Shown here piece after piece: positions 53,307-61,477 of a DNA stretch of 64,000 nucleotides. The position numbers and the translations under genes were made by a program. Each line of letters starts with the position of its first letter. Position 1 is the first letter of the stretch. Source of the stretch: Kutzneria buriramensis (GTDB lineage Bacteria > Actinomycetota > Actinomycetes > Mycobacteriales > Pseudonocardiaceae); the NCBI RefSeq assembly GCF_003387475.1, contig NZ_QUNO01000032.1, forward strand, positions 1 through 64,000, read 5' to 3'. The notes below the pieces were generated by a model. The model saw only the letters and a program-made list of their open reading frames with translations, did no database searches and was not told where the DNA came from.

Positions 53307-54638
53307 ATGAAGATCAGCGTGTTCGGGCTCGGGTACGTGGGTTGTGTCTCGGCGGCATGCCTTGCCGGCCAGGGCCACCGCGTGGTGGGCGTGGACGTCA
53401 ACCAGGTCAAGGTGGACCTGATCACCGCGGGCAAGGCGCCGGTGGTGGAGGAACGGATCGGCGAGCTGACGGCGGAAGTCGTGGCGAGCGGGGCGTTGCG
53501 GGCCACCACCGACGTGGCCGAGGCGATCGCGGAGACAGACGTGTCGCTGGTCTGTGTCGGCACCCCGTCGGCGCCCAACGGCAGTCTGTCCACCACCTAT
53601 CTGGAGCGGGTGTCCGAGGAGATCGGCGCGGCGCTGGCCGCCAAGTCCGGCCGGCACACAGTGGTCTTCCGCAGCACCATGCTCCCGGGCACGTGCCTGG
53701 ACCTGCTGCTGCCGATCCTGGAGAAGTCCTCCGGCCTGACCGCCGGCGTGGACTTCGGCGTCGCGGTGAACCCGGAGTTCCTGCGCGAGGGCACCAGCGT
53801 CCGCGACTTCTTCGACCCGCCCAAGACCGTGATCGGTGAGTTCGACACGGCCAGCGGCGACGTGGTGGCCGCGCTGTACGAGGGCCTGCCCGGCGACGTG
53901 TTCCGGGTGCCGGTGCCGGTGGCCGAGATGACCAAGTACGCGGACAACGCCTTCCACGGCCTCAAGATCGCCTTCGCCAACGAGCTGGGCGCGGTGTCGC
54001 GGGCGCTGAACCTGGACTCGCACCGGGTGATGGACGTGTTCCTGGCCGACCGCAAGCTCAACGTGAGCCCCGCGTACCTGCGGCCCGGCTTCGCGTTCGG
54101 CGGCTCGTGCCTGCCCAAGGACCTGCGGGGCCTGGTCTACGCGGCGCGGCGCGCCGACGTGTCGGTGCCGCTGCTGTCGCACGTGTTGCCCTCCAACGAG
54201 GAACACCTCAGGCGCGCGTTCGAATTCATCGCCGCGACCGGCCGCCGCCGGATCGGCCTGTTCGGCCTGTCGTTCAAGCCGGGCACCGACGACCTGCGCG
54301 AGAGCCCGCTGGTCGAGCTGGCCGAACGCCTCCTGGGCAAGGGTTACGACCTGCGCATCTACGACGCCAACGTGACCCTGTCCCGGCTGATGGGGGCCAA
54401 CCGCGAGTACATCGAGGGCCGGCTGCCGCACCTGGGCGAGCTGCTGTCCAACTCCGTCTCCGATGTCATGGCGCACGCCGAAGTCTGTGTCATCGGATGC
54501 CGGGACGACGCCGTCCTGGCGGCGCTCCCCTCAGGCGATTCTGCCGAGCAAGGCGAGCGCGTGATCGTCGACCTCGTCCGCCTCCCCGACGCCGAGCTGC
54601 GCCGGGAACGACCTGGATACGTGGGCCTTGGCTGGTAA
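53307..54638 (+). CDS. GDP-mannose 6-dehydrogenase (AlgD-type)
   Basis: 443 residues. NAD-binding KISVFGLGYVGCVSAACLA is followed by STMLPGT, GVAVNPEFLREGT, MTKYADNAFHGLKIAFANE and FAFGGSCLPKD. The catalytic Cys is residue 268, the same number as in Pseudomonas AlgD, and RPGFAFGGSCLPKD, GANREYIE and the final GLGW also follow AlgD. It oxidises GDP-mannose to GDP-mannuronate, so the polymer should carry a uronic acid. A UDP-glucose dehydrogenase remains possible but fits less well. GGAGG at 53294-53298 precedes the ATG. Confidence 0.87.
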   Translation: MKISVFGLGYVGCVSAACLAGQGHRVVGVDVNQVKVDLITAGKAPVVEERIGELTAEVVASGALRATTDVAEAIAETDVSLVCVGTPSAPNGSLSTTYLERVSEEIGAALAAKSGRHTVVFRSTMLPGTCLDLLLPILEKSSGLTAGVDFGVAVNPEFLREGTSVRDFFDPPKTVIGEFDTASGDVVAALYEGLPGDVFRVPVPVAEMTKYADNAFHGLKIAFANELGAVSRALNLDSHRVMDVFLADRKLNVSPAYLRPGFAFGGSCLPKDLRGLVYAARRADVSVPLLSHVLPSNEEHLRRAFEFIAATGRRRIGLFGLSFKPGTDDLRESPLVELAERLLGKGYDLRIYDANVTLSRLMGANREYIEGRLPHLGELLSNSVSDVMAHAEVCVIGCRDDAVLAALPSGDSAEQGERVIVDLVRLPDAELRRERPGYVGLGW

Positions 54639-55806
54639 AGCACTCATCCTGGTGGAGAACCTGTCCGTCCCGTTCGACCGACGCGTGTGGCAGGAGAGCA
54701 AGGCGCTGCGCGACGCCGGCTGGGACGTGCACGTCATCTGTCCACAGGGGACTAAACAGGACCGGGAACCGTACGCCGAGATCGACGGGGTGAAGATCCA
54801 CCGGTATCCGCTGAAGGCGGCGACCGGGGGCCCCAGGGGATACCTGTTCGAGTACTCCGCCGCGGTGTGGCACACCTTCCGGCTGGCCCGCAAGATCGGG
54901 CCGGTCGACGTCGTGCACGCCTGCAACCCGCCGGACCTGCTGTTCCTGGTGGCGCGCTGGCTCAAGCGCGGCGGCGCGAAGTTCATCTTCGACCAGCACG
55001 ACCTGGTGCCGGAGCTGTACCTGTCGCGGTTCAACCGCGGCGAGGACTTCCTGTACCGCGCGGTGTGCCGGCTGGAGAAGTCCACCTACGCCACGGCCGA
55101 CGTGGTGATCTCCACCAACGAGAGCTACCGGCAGGTCGCGCTCAAGCGCGGCGGCATGGACCCGGACAAGGTGTTCGTGGTCCGCAGCGCGCCGGCGGTG
55201 GAACGCTTCCACGAGGTGCCCGAGGAGGAGGAACTCCGCAAGGGCAAGCCGCACCTGCTGTGCTACCTCGGCGTGATGGGCCCGCAGGACGGCGTGGACT
55301 ACGCCTTACGCGCGCTGGCCAAGATCCGTGACGAGCTCGGCCGCACCGACTGGCACGCCGTGTTCATGGGCGGCGGCGACACCTTCGACCAGATGGTCGC
55401 GCTGTCGCGAACGCTCGGCCTGGACGACCTCGTCGAGTTCACCGGTCGGGTCAGCGACGCCGACCTGCTGCGCTACCTGTCCGCCGCCGACGTGTGCCTG
55501 GCGCCGGACCCGCTCAACCCGCTCAACGACGTCTCCACCATGAACAAGATCATGGAGTACATGGCGATGTCCAAGCCGATCGTGTCCTTCGACCTGGTCG
55601 AGGCGCGCGTGTCGGCGGACGAGGCGGCCGTGTACGCCGCCGCCAACGACGAGTCGGAGTTCGCCAAGCTGGTGGTGAAACTGCTCGACGACCCGGCCGA
55701 GCGCAAGCGCATGGGCCAGCTGGGCCGGGAGCGCGTGGCCGGACCGCTGTCGTGGGAGAACTCCCGCAGGGCGCTGCTGTCCGCCTACGCCGCGGCGCTG
55801 GCATGA
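54628..55806 (+). CDS. Glycosyltransferase family 4
   Basis: 392 residues. The apparent TTG start overlaps the dehydrogenase by 11 bp. The N-terminal half opens KALILVENLSVPFDRRVWQESKAL, the hallmark of a GT4 subgroup (FDRRVWxEA). The donor half has LCYLGVMGPQDGVDYALRAL, VFMGGGDTFDQM and CLAPDPLNPLNDVSTMNKIMEYMAMSKPIVSFDL. It adds an internal sugar from a nucleotide donor to the lipid-linked repeat unit. It ends with a 4-bp overlap into the acyltransferase. Confidence 0.9.
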   Translation: MAGKALILVENLSVPFDRRVWQESKALRDAGWDVHVICPQGTKQDREPYAEIDGVKIHRYPLKAATGGPRGYLFEYSAAVWHTFRLARKIGPVDVVHACNPPDLLFLVARWLKRGGAKFIFDQHDLVPELYLSRFNRGEDFLYRAVCRLEKSTYATADVVISTNESYRQVALKRGGMDPDKVFVVRSAPAVERFHEVPEEEELRKGKPHLLCYLGVMGPQDGVDYALRALAKIRDELGRTDWHAVFMGGGDTFDQMVALSRTLGLDDLVEFTGRVSDADLLRYLSAADVCLAPDPLNPLNDVSTMNKIMEYMAMSKPIVSFDLVEARVSADEAAVYAAANDESEFAKLVVKLLDDPAERKRMGQLGRERVAGPLSWENSRRALLSAYAAALA

Positions 55807-56894
55807 GCGAACGGACGGCGGTCGGCGCCCCCGAACGGGGCGCGGCCGCCGTCTCCGCGCGGATTCCGTCCCTGACCGGCCTGCGGTTCGCCGCGGCGCT
55901 GCTGGTGTTCGGCTTCCACGTGCACGCGGAGAACATCTTCCACGACCCGACCGCGCGGTGGCTGCTGGCCTTCGTGTTCGGCCAGGGCGCGGTCGGCGTC
56001 GGCTTCTTCTTCGTGCTCTCCGGCTTCGTGCTGTTCTGGTCCGGAAAACCGGGCATGCCCGCCCGCACGGTGTGGCGGCGGCGCGCCGCGAAGATCGTGC
56101 CCAATCACGTCGTGACGTGGCTGATCGCGCTGGCCGGCATCGTCTACGCGAGCCCGCGCGGTTTCAATGTGGTGTCGTCGGTCGTCGGGCTTTTCCTGCT
56201 CCAGGCCTGGGTTCCGGTGCAGGGCGTGTACTTCGGCGGGAACACGCCGGCATGGTCGCTCTCGTGCGAGGCGGCGTTCTACTTCGCGTTCCCGCTGCTG
56301 TATTTCTGGATTCGCCGGCTGGCCGAACGTCATTTGTGGCCGGTGGCCATCGCTCTGGTCGCCGCGGTGCTGCTGGTGCCGGTTCTGGTGCTGCCGCTGC
56401 CGACCTCGACGGCGTACTGGCTGTCCTATGTCTTCCCCGTCACTCGCGCGCTGGAATTCGCGCTCGGCATGGTGCTGGCCCGAATCGTCGCCAGCGGCCG
56501 CTGGATCCGCGTCGGGCTGCTGCCGTCGATGCTGCTGTGCGTGTTCGCGTACTGGCTGTGCGCCTACCTGCCCGGCATGTTCGGCAACGTCGCCGGCACG
56601 GTCATCCCGATCGCGCTGCTGGTCGCGGCGGCCGCCGTCGCCGACATCGAGGGCAGGTGGTCGCCGTGGCGGCACCCGGTGATGGTGTGGCTCGGTGACA
56701 TCTCCTTCGCGTTCTACCTGCTGCACCAGCTGGTGATCCGCTTCGTCGGGAAGGCCCTCCACATCGGATCGCTGTCCACGGTCGGGGCGTTGGGCTTGAC
56801 TGCGGGGCTGCTGGTCGTCACCGTGGGGGCGGCCTGGCTGCTGTACAACACGGTGGAACTGCCCATGATGCGATTGCTGCGGGGTCGGCGATGA
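55803..56894 (+). CDS. Acyltransferase family 3 membrane protein
   Basis: 363 residues, about ten transmembrane helices. The family opening SLTGLRFAAALLVFGFHVHAE and GVGFFFVLSGFVLFWSGKP are clear, with the catalytic histidine in FGFHVHAE. These enzymes O-acetylate surface polysaccharides from cytosolic acetyl-CoA. ATGA overlaps on both sides place it firmly in the operon. Another member occurs at 62455. Confidence 0.92.
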   Translation: MSERTAVGAPERGAAAVSARIPSLTGLRFAAALLVFGFHVHAENIFHDPTARWLLAFVFGQGAVGVGFFFVLSGFVLFWSGKPGMPARTVWRRRAAKIVPNHVVTWLIALAGIVYASPRGFNVVSSVVGLFLLQAWVPVQGVYFGGNTPAWSLSCEAAFYFAFPLLYFWIRRLAERHLWPVAIALVAAVLLVPVLVLPLPTSTAYWLSYVFPVTRALEFALGMVLARIVASGRWIRVGLLPSMLLCVFAYWLCAYLPGMFGNVAGTVIPIALLVAAAAVADIEGRWSPWRHPVMVWLGDISFAFYLLHQLVIRFVGKALHIGSLSTVGALGLTAGLLVVTVGAAWLLYNTVELPMMRLLRGRR

Positions 56895-57712
56895 CGAGTG
56901 TGGTCATACCCGCCCACAACGAGGAGGCCGTGCTCGGGCGCTGCCTGAGCACGCTGCTCGCGGACGCCGACGAGGACGAGTTCGACGTCGTCGTCGTGCC
57001 GAACGCGTGCACCGACGACACGGCCGCGGTGGCGCGGCAGTACGGCGTGCGGGTCATCGAGACCCCGTACGGCGGCAAGGCGCACGCGCTGCGCCTGGGC
57101 GACGACGCCTGCCGCGACTTCCCCCGCGTCTACCTGGACGCGGACATCGAGCTGAGCACGGAGTCCGTGCGCGAGCTGGTGGCCGCCCTGGAGCGGCCCG
57201 GCATCCTCGCCTGCGCGCCCGTGCCGGAGCTGGACCTGACCGGGTCCGGCCCGATCGCGCGGCGGGTGCACCGGGTGCACGACCGGCTGATCGCACCCGG
57301 CCGGGTGCTCGCCGGCGTCGGCGTGTACGCGCTGTCCAAGGACGGCCACGCCAAGGTGTTCCCGCTGCCCGACATCATCTCCGACGACGGCTGGGTGCAC
57401 CGGTCGTTCACCCCGCTGGAGCGCACCGTCGTGCCGTCGGCGCGCTCCGTGGTGCGGCCGGCCCGGACGATCAAGGCGCACCTGAAGCGCCGGATCCGGG
57501 TCCGGCAGGGCAACCGGCAGCTGGCCGAGATGGGCCGGCCCGCGCCGGAGGGGCGGCTCAAGCTGAGCGCGCTCGGTTCGCTGATCACGCGGCGGTCGGT
57601 GTCCCTTGTGGACGCCGCCTGCTACCTTTCCGTGCTCGTGGTGGACAAGTTCGTGGCCCGGCGCAAGGCCGGGGCCGAGGTGAACTGGACCGCCGACACG
57701 AGCACTCGCTGA
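56891..57712 (+). CDS. Glycosyltransferase family 2
   Basis: 273 residues. SVVIPAHNEEAVLGRCLSTLL begins a GT-A fold, VVVVPNACTDDTAAVA binds the nucleotide, YLDADIELS carries the DxD, and SDDGWVHRSF the acceptor region. A C-terminal helix (VDAACYLSVLVVDKFVARR) may touch the membrane. It shares a 4-bp overlap with the acyltransferase gene and lies 16 bp before the RmlC-like gene. Confidence 0.88.
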   Translation: MTSVVIPAHNEEAVLGRCLSTLLADADEDEFDVVVVPNACTDDTAAVARQYGVRVIETPYGGKAHALRLGDDACRDFPRVYLDADIELSTESVRELVAALERPGILACAPVPELDLTGSGPIARRVHRVHDRLIAPGRVLAGVGVYALSKDGHAKVFPLPDIISDDGWVHRSFTPLERTVVPSARSVVRPARTIKAHLKRRIRVRQGNRQLAEMGRPAPEGRLKLSALGSLITRRSVSLVDAACYLSVLVVDKFVARRKAGAEVNWTADTSTR

Positions 57713-57728
57713 CAGGAAGCCATCACAG

Positions 57729-58277
57729 ATGCACGTGGAACAGGCCGGTATCGACGGTGTGCTGCTGTTCGTGCCCACCCCGCACCGGGACGACCGGGGA
57801 TTGTTCACCCGGACCTTCGACCTGGCCATCGCCGAGAAGCACGGCGTCGGCGACTTCCTTCAGGACAGCCAGTCCCGGTCGCGGCAGGGCACAATCCGCG
57901 GCATGCACGGCCGGAGCGGCCGTGGCGAGGCCAAGCTCGTGCGGTGCGCCCGCGGCGCGGTGCACGACGTGCTCGTGGACGCCCGGCCCGGATCTCCCAC
58001 GTTCGGGCGAATCGAGTCGTTCCGGCTCGACGACGAGACCTTCGCGACGCTATATGTTCCGCCGGGCCTGCTGCACGGGTTCCAGGCGCTGACCGAGCAG
58101 GCCGACGTCTGCTACCGGATCGACCGCGAGCACGACCCCGCCGAGGACCTGGCCGTCCGCTACGACGACGCCGACCTGGCGATCGCGTGGCCGCAGCCGG
58201 TCACCGTGGTCAGCCCGCGCGACGCCGGCGCCGGATCCTGGGCGTCGCTGCTGACCACTTTGGAGCGTTCACCATGA
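57729..58277 (+). CDS. dTDP-4-dehydrorhamnose 3,5-epimerase-like protein (RmlC family)
   Basis: 182 residues, a cupin. RDDRGLFTRTFD, IRGMHGRSGRGEAKLVRCARGAVHDVLVD and YVPPGLLHGFQALTEQADVCYRID match RmlC. The catalytic base His is residue 60 (RGMHG). It epimerises C3/C5 of a 4-keto sugar on the way to L-rhamnose or a related deoxy sugar. rmlA, rmlB and rmlD are not in this window, so they must lie elsewhere or the substrate differs. Confidence 0.88.
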   Translation: MHVEQAGIDGVLLFVPTPHRDDRGLFTRTFDLAIAEKHGVGDFLQDSQSRSRQGTIRGMHGRSGRGEAKLVRCARGAVHDVLVDARPGSPTFGRIESFRLDDETFATLYVPPGLLHGFQALTEQADVCYRIDREHDPAEDLAVRYDDADLAIAWPQPVTVVSPRDAGAGSWASLLTTLERSP

Positions 58278-59278
58278 GACATGCGTTAACCGTCGCGGTT
58301 GTCGGGGCCACGGCGATCCTGCTGACAGCCTGCACCGGGTCGACACCCGTGGCCGATCCGGTGAGCACCACCCCGAGCTCCACGACCACCAGCAGCACCA
58401 CGGCTGCGTCCAGCACCACCACCGCGACGTCGTCGACCACGACGACCACCACCAGCTCCAAGCCCGCCGGGTCGTCCACGGCGCCGCCGGCCGGCCGCTC
58501 CGGCGGCGGACGCTGCGCCGCCTATCCGAACCCCTCCTGCACCGGCGTGCCGCCTGGCATCACGCTGAAGACCCTCGCGTCCAACGTCCCGGACGGCGAC
58601 GGCTACCGCGTCACCGACAACGGAACCGTGCTCGACGGCGTGCACATCGCCGGCAACCTGCTGATCACCGCGTACAACGTGACCATCCGCAACAGCCAGA
58701 TCGACGGCTGGGTCGACGACCAGTACGGGAACAGCTACTACTCGTTCACCATCCTGGACTCCACCGTCGGCCGGCCCACCGGCTGCGACTCGCTGCCCGG
58801 CGTCGGCCAGGGCACGTTCACCGCCCGCGGCGTGCTGGTGCAGAACCACAGCCACGGCTTCCAGGCCGGCGGCAGCGACGTCAGCATCCACGACTCGTAC
58901 GCGAAGATCTGCTCGAACCCCGGGGACCACTCCGACGGCATCCAGAGCTACGGCGCCGGCAACAACATCGTGTTGGACCACAACACCCTGGACGAGCGCG
59001 GCGTCAAGGACATCACCGCGCCGGTCTTCCTGACCGACCAGCAGAACAACGTCACCGTGACGAACAATCTGCTGGCCGGCGGCACGTATTCCATCCAGGT
59101 CAAGAACTTCGGCGGCACCGCCGTGGTGACCGGCAACCGCATGGTCGACAAGTCGTGGGAATACGCCCCCGTCGAGTCCACGTGCGCCCAGATCCAGTGG
59201 TCCGACAACAGCGTCGTCACCATCGACGCCGACTACGCCATCACCTCAACGGTCGGCCCGCTCCCCTGCGCCACCTGA
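58274..59278 (+). CDS. Secreted beta-helix lipoprotein, likely polymer-modifying enzyme
   Basis: 334 residues. The leader RHALTVAVVGATAILLTAC ends in a lipobox (Cys20), followed by a Ser/Thr-rich linker (about 30-75). The mature domain (about 80-334) is a right-handed parallel beta-helix (VTDNGTVLDGVHIAGNLLITAYNVTIRNSQIDG). DHSDGIQSYGAGNNIVLDHN is its strongest conserved block and probably the active site. ATGA overlap with the RmlC-like gene makes it the last gene of the operon. Beta-helix lyases and epimerases such as AlgG act on uronic polymers, which fits the AlgD-type gene. Catalysis is unproven. Confidence 0.8.
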   Translation: MRHALTVAVVGATAILLTACTGSTPVADPVSTTPSSTTTSSTTAASSTTTATSSTTTTTTSSKPAGSSTAPPAGRSGGGRCAAYPNPSCTGVPPGITLKTLASNVPDGDGYRVTDNGTVLDGVHIAGNLLITAYNVTIRNSQIDGWVDDQYGNSYYSFTILDSTVGRPTGCDSLPGVGQGTFTARGVLVQNHSHGFQAGGSDVSIHDSYAKICSNPGDHSDGIQSYGAGNNIVLDHNTLDERGVKDITAPVFLTDQQNNVTVTNNLLAGGTYSIQVKNFGGTAVVTGNRMVDKSWEYAPVESTCAQIQWSDNSVVTIDADYAITSTVGPLPCAT

Positions 59279-59288
59279 CAACTCCGAT

Positions 59289-59341
59289 GCAGGGAAGGAC
59301 GCCTTCCCCTCGTTGAGCGAGGGTAAGGCGTCCTTCCCTGC
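59289..59341. terminator. Strong bidirectional terminator
   Basis: GCAGGGAAGGACGCCTT and AAGGCGTCCTTCCCTGC form a perfect 17-bp stem, continued after one mismatch by CCCTCG/CGAGGG, around a 5-base loop. It lies between the operon end and the opposite-strand polymerase gene. The outer GCWGGGAAGG matches the terminator at 43809. Confidence 0.93.
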
Positions 59342-59355
59342 GTGACAGGGGAACT

Positions 59356-60765
59356 TCAGGCGACGGGCTCGGGGAGGGTCTCGGTGCGGCGCCGGCGGCG
59401 GGCGGCGAAGCCGCGCAGCCAGGCCCAGCGGTACCGGACCCAGTACAGGACGCCGAACTGGTCCTCGTGCGGGGCGAGCGACTTGGCGGTCCGCAGCAGC
59501 GATCCGGCCGCGCCGACGAGCACGAACGTGAAGCCGGTGACGGTGGCGAAGCCGAGCAGGTCGAAGGTGGCGGAGCCGATGAGCGGGGCGACGAGGCAGG
59601 CACAGATGGTCAGCGCCAGGTCGCGCGCGCCGGGATCCTTGCTCAGGTAGCGGGCCCGCAGCGCGGAGTAGAAGGCGCACAGGAAGATGCTGGCGAACGC
59701 GGCCACGCCGACGAAGCCGGTCTCCACTGTGGACAGAATGTACTGGTTGTCGAACACCTCGTGCTTGCCGGCGTACCAGGTGCCCGGCCCGTGCCCGAAC
59801 AGCGGGTGCAGGCTGATCTGCTTGGCGGCGACGGCGGAGGCGTAGGTGCGGTGCGAGATGCTGCTGTCGTTGCCCAGATTGGCGAACAGGTCGAACAGCG
59901 CGCCGAGCAAGCTGGGCACCGCGACCTTGATGACGCCGAGGAAGACGGCCCCGACGAGCAGCGTGTACCACCGCCGCTTGGCCGGCCAGCCCAGGAAGAG
60001 CACGACGGCGGCGCCGATGATGCCGAGCACGGCGGACCGCGACACCGAGAACATCATGCCGGCGGCGATGATCCCGCAGCAGACCCACCACCGCAGCGCG
60101 GGCTCGCCGCGTTGCTTGGCCTGGAAGGCGAAGTGCGCGGCCAACGGCAGCAACATCGCGCACAGCACGCCGAATTCGATCGGGTGCCCGGTGGTGCCGG
60201 CGACGCGGGCCAGCGCGTCCCGGGTCTGCACGGCGCTGTCGTCGGACGTCGCACGCAGACCGGGCAGCACCATGTACTTGGTGAGGTCCAGCTTGAGGAG
60301 GAACTGGCACACGCCGACCAGCGCGACCCCGGTGCCGCAGATCACGCCGGTCTTGAGCACGCGGTCGAGCCGGATCAGGCCGCGGACGCCGTCGTTCATC
60401 ATCAACGCCACGGCGCAGTTGCCGGCGACCAGCACGATGGCGTGGTCGGACAGCTTCACCTCGTCCGCCGGCAGCGGCCCGTAGTTGGCGTAGCCGTACG
60501 AGAAGAACACGGCGATCATGTACACGAAGATGCCGGTGCGGACCGGAGTCCGGCCCTTGGCCATGCCGAGCGTCAAGGTGAGCTGGGCGCATATCCAGCA
60601 GATGAGGGCGAACAGCGCCGCCACGTTGGCGGGCGTCAGCGACAGCGGGATTCCCTTGAACACCAACCGCGCCGGCACCAACATCAGCACCGCGACGAAG
60701 ATGCAGATCAGCGTCGCGCCGTCGGCGAGCGACCGGGTCTTCCCGGGGATGAAGTCCGTCGACAT
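59356..60765 (-). CDS. O-antigen ligase/polymerase-like membrane protein (Wzy-like)
   Basis: 469 residues from ATG 60765, about twelve transmembrane helices. The family loop between late helices is visible: HRTYASAVAAKQISLHPLFGHGPGTWYAGKHEVFDNQYILSTVETGFVG, with the GHGPG and DNQYL-type motifs of Wzy_C/O-antigen ligases. FSVSRSAVLG precedes it. It should polymerise the undecaprenyl-linked repeat units outside the membrane. A charged C-terminal tail (WVRYRWAWLRGFAARRRRR) is cytoplasmic. It is transcribed with the two chain-length genes upstream. Confidence 0.88.
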   Translation of the reverse strand: MSTDFIPGKTRSLADGATLICIFVAVLMLVPARLVFKGIPLSLTPANVAALFALICWICAQLTLTLGMAKGRTPVRTGIFVYMIAVFFSYGYANYGPLPADEVKLSDHAIVLVAGNCAVALMMNDGVRGLIRLDRVLKTGVICGTGVALVGVCQFLLKLDLTKYMVLPGLRATSDDSAVQTRDALARVAGTTGHPIEFGVLCAMLLPLAAHFAFQAKQRGEPALRWWVCCGIIAAGMMFSVSRSAVLGIIGAAVVLFLGWPAKRRWYTLLVGAVFLGVIKVAVPSLLGALFDLFANLGNDSSISHRTYASAVAAKQISLHPLFGHGPGTWYAGKHEVFDNQYILSTVETGFVGVAAFASIFLCAFYSALRARYLSKDPGARDLALTICACLVAPLIGSATFDLLGFATVTGFTFVLVGAAGSLLRTAKSLAPHEDQFGVLYWVRYRWAWLRGFAARRRRRTETLPEPVA

Positions 60766-60766
60766 G

Positions 60767-61471
60767 TCAGGCGCCGCTCGGCGCCGGCACGAGCGCCTTC
60801 TCGCTCGCGGACCCGGCCTTGCGCCGGCGCGCCTGGTAGTAGCTCTCGAAGCTGTACGCGGCGCACAGCGCGGCCACCACACCCATCACCACCGCGACCG
60901 CGGCGGCCCGGGTCTTGTTGCCGCGCTGGGCCACCGGCGTCGTCGGCTGCACCGCGACGTCCACGGTGATGTACGTCTGGGGCGGCGCGTCGAGCACCTT
61001 CTGCCGGCTGGCCAACTCCTGCTTCACCCGGTCCACGCACCGCTTGGCGATGTCCTGCGCGGCCTGCGGGCTGCGGCTGTCGCCCTCCACGAACACGAAC
61101 GGCCCGGCGACGATCTGCTCCTGCTGGTTGGTGCTGCCGTTGGTCACCTTGTACGTGGGGTCGCCGGTCGGCGACGCGCCGAGCGCGGCCGCCACCTCCG
61201 GCGTGTTCAGCGCTTGGATGACGATCGCCGCCGCGTTGTTCAGCCCCTGGTCGAAGTTCAGCAGCGGGTTGGTGATGGTCCCCTTGTCGTCCGGCAGCGC
61301 CGGCAGGCTGCCGCCGGCCAGCGGCTGGTCCAGCACCAGCACGGCGGTGGAGGTGTAGGTGACCGGAATCGTCAGGTAGATGCCGCCCGCCGCGACCAGC
61401 GCCAGCAGGAACGCGGGCAGCGCCACGTACCAGCGCCGCCCCAGCACGAGCACCGTCTGCCAGAAGTCCAT
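60767..61471 (-). CDS. Wzz/YveK-like chain-length protein (second)
   Basis: 234 residues. Two helices (about 13-35, WYVALPAFLLALVAAGGIYLTIP, and about 187-207) flank an extracytoplasmic domain (TSTAVLVLDQPLAGG, NPLLNFDQGLNNAAAIVIQALNTPEVAAALG, GPFVFVEGDSRSPQAAQDIAKRC). The second helix is followed by a short basic tail with no Walker motifs, so no tyrosine-kinase domain is fused. It is a clear paralogue of the next gene upstream. It should set polymer length with the Wzy-like protein. Confidence 0.85.
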   Translation of the reverse strand: MDFWQTVLVLGRRWYVALPAFLLALVAAGGIYLTIPVTYTSTAVLVLDQPLAGGSLPALPDDKGTITNPLLNFDQGLNNAAAIVIQALNTPEVAAALGASPTGDPTYKVTNGSTNQQEQIVAGPFVFVEGDSRSPQAAQDIAKRCVDRVKQELASRQKVLDAPPQTYITVDVAVQPTTPVAQRGNKTRAAAVAVVMGVVAALCAAYSFESYYQARRRKAGSASEKALVPAPSGA

Positions 61472-61477
61472 GTCGGG

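Noticed and set aside
53307-54638. UDP-glucose 6-dehydrogenase
   Set aside because: Sequence blocks, catalytic Cys position and C-terminus follow AlgD more closely; kept as an alternative in the feature.
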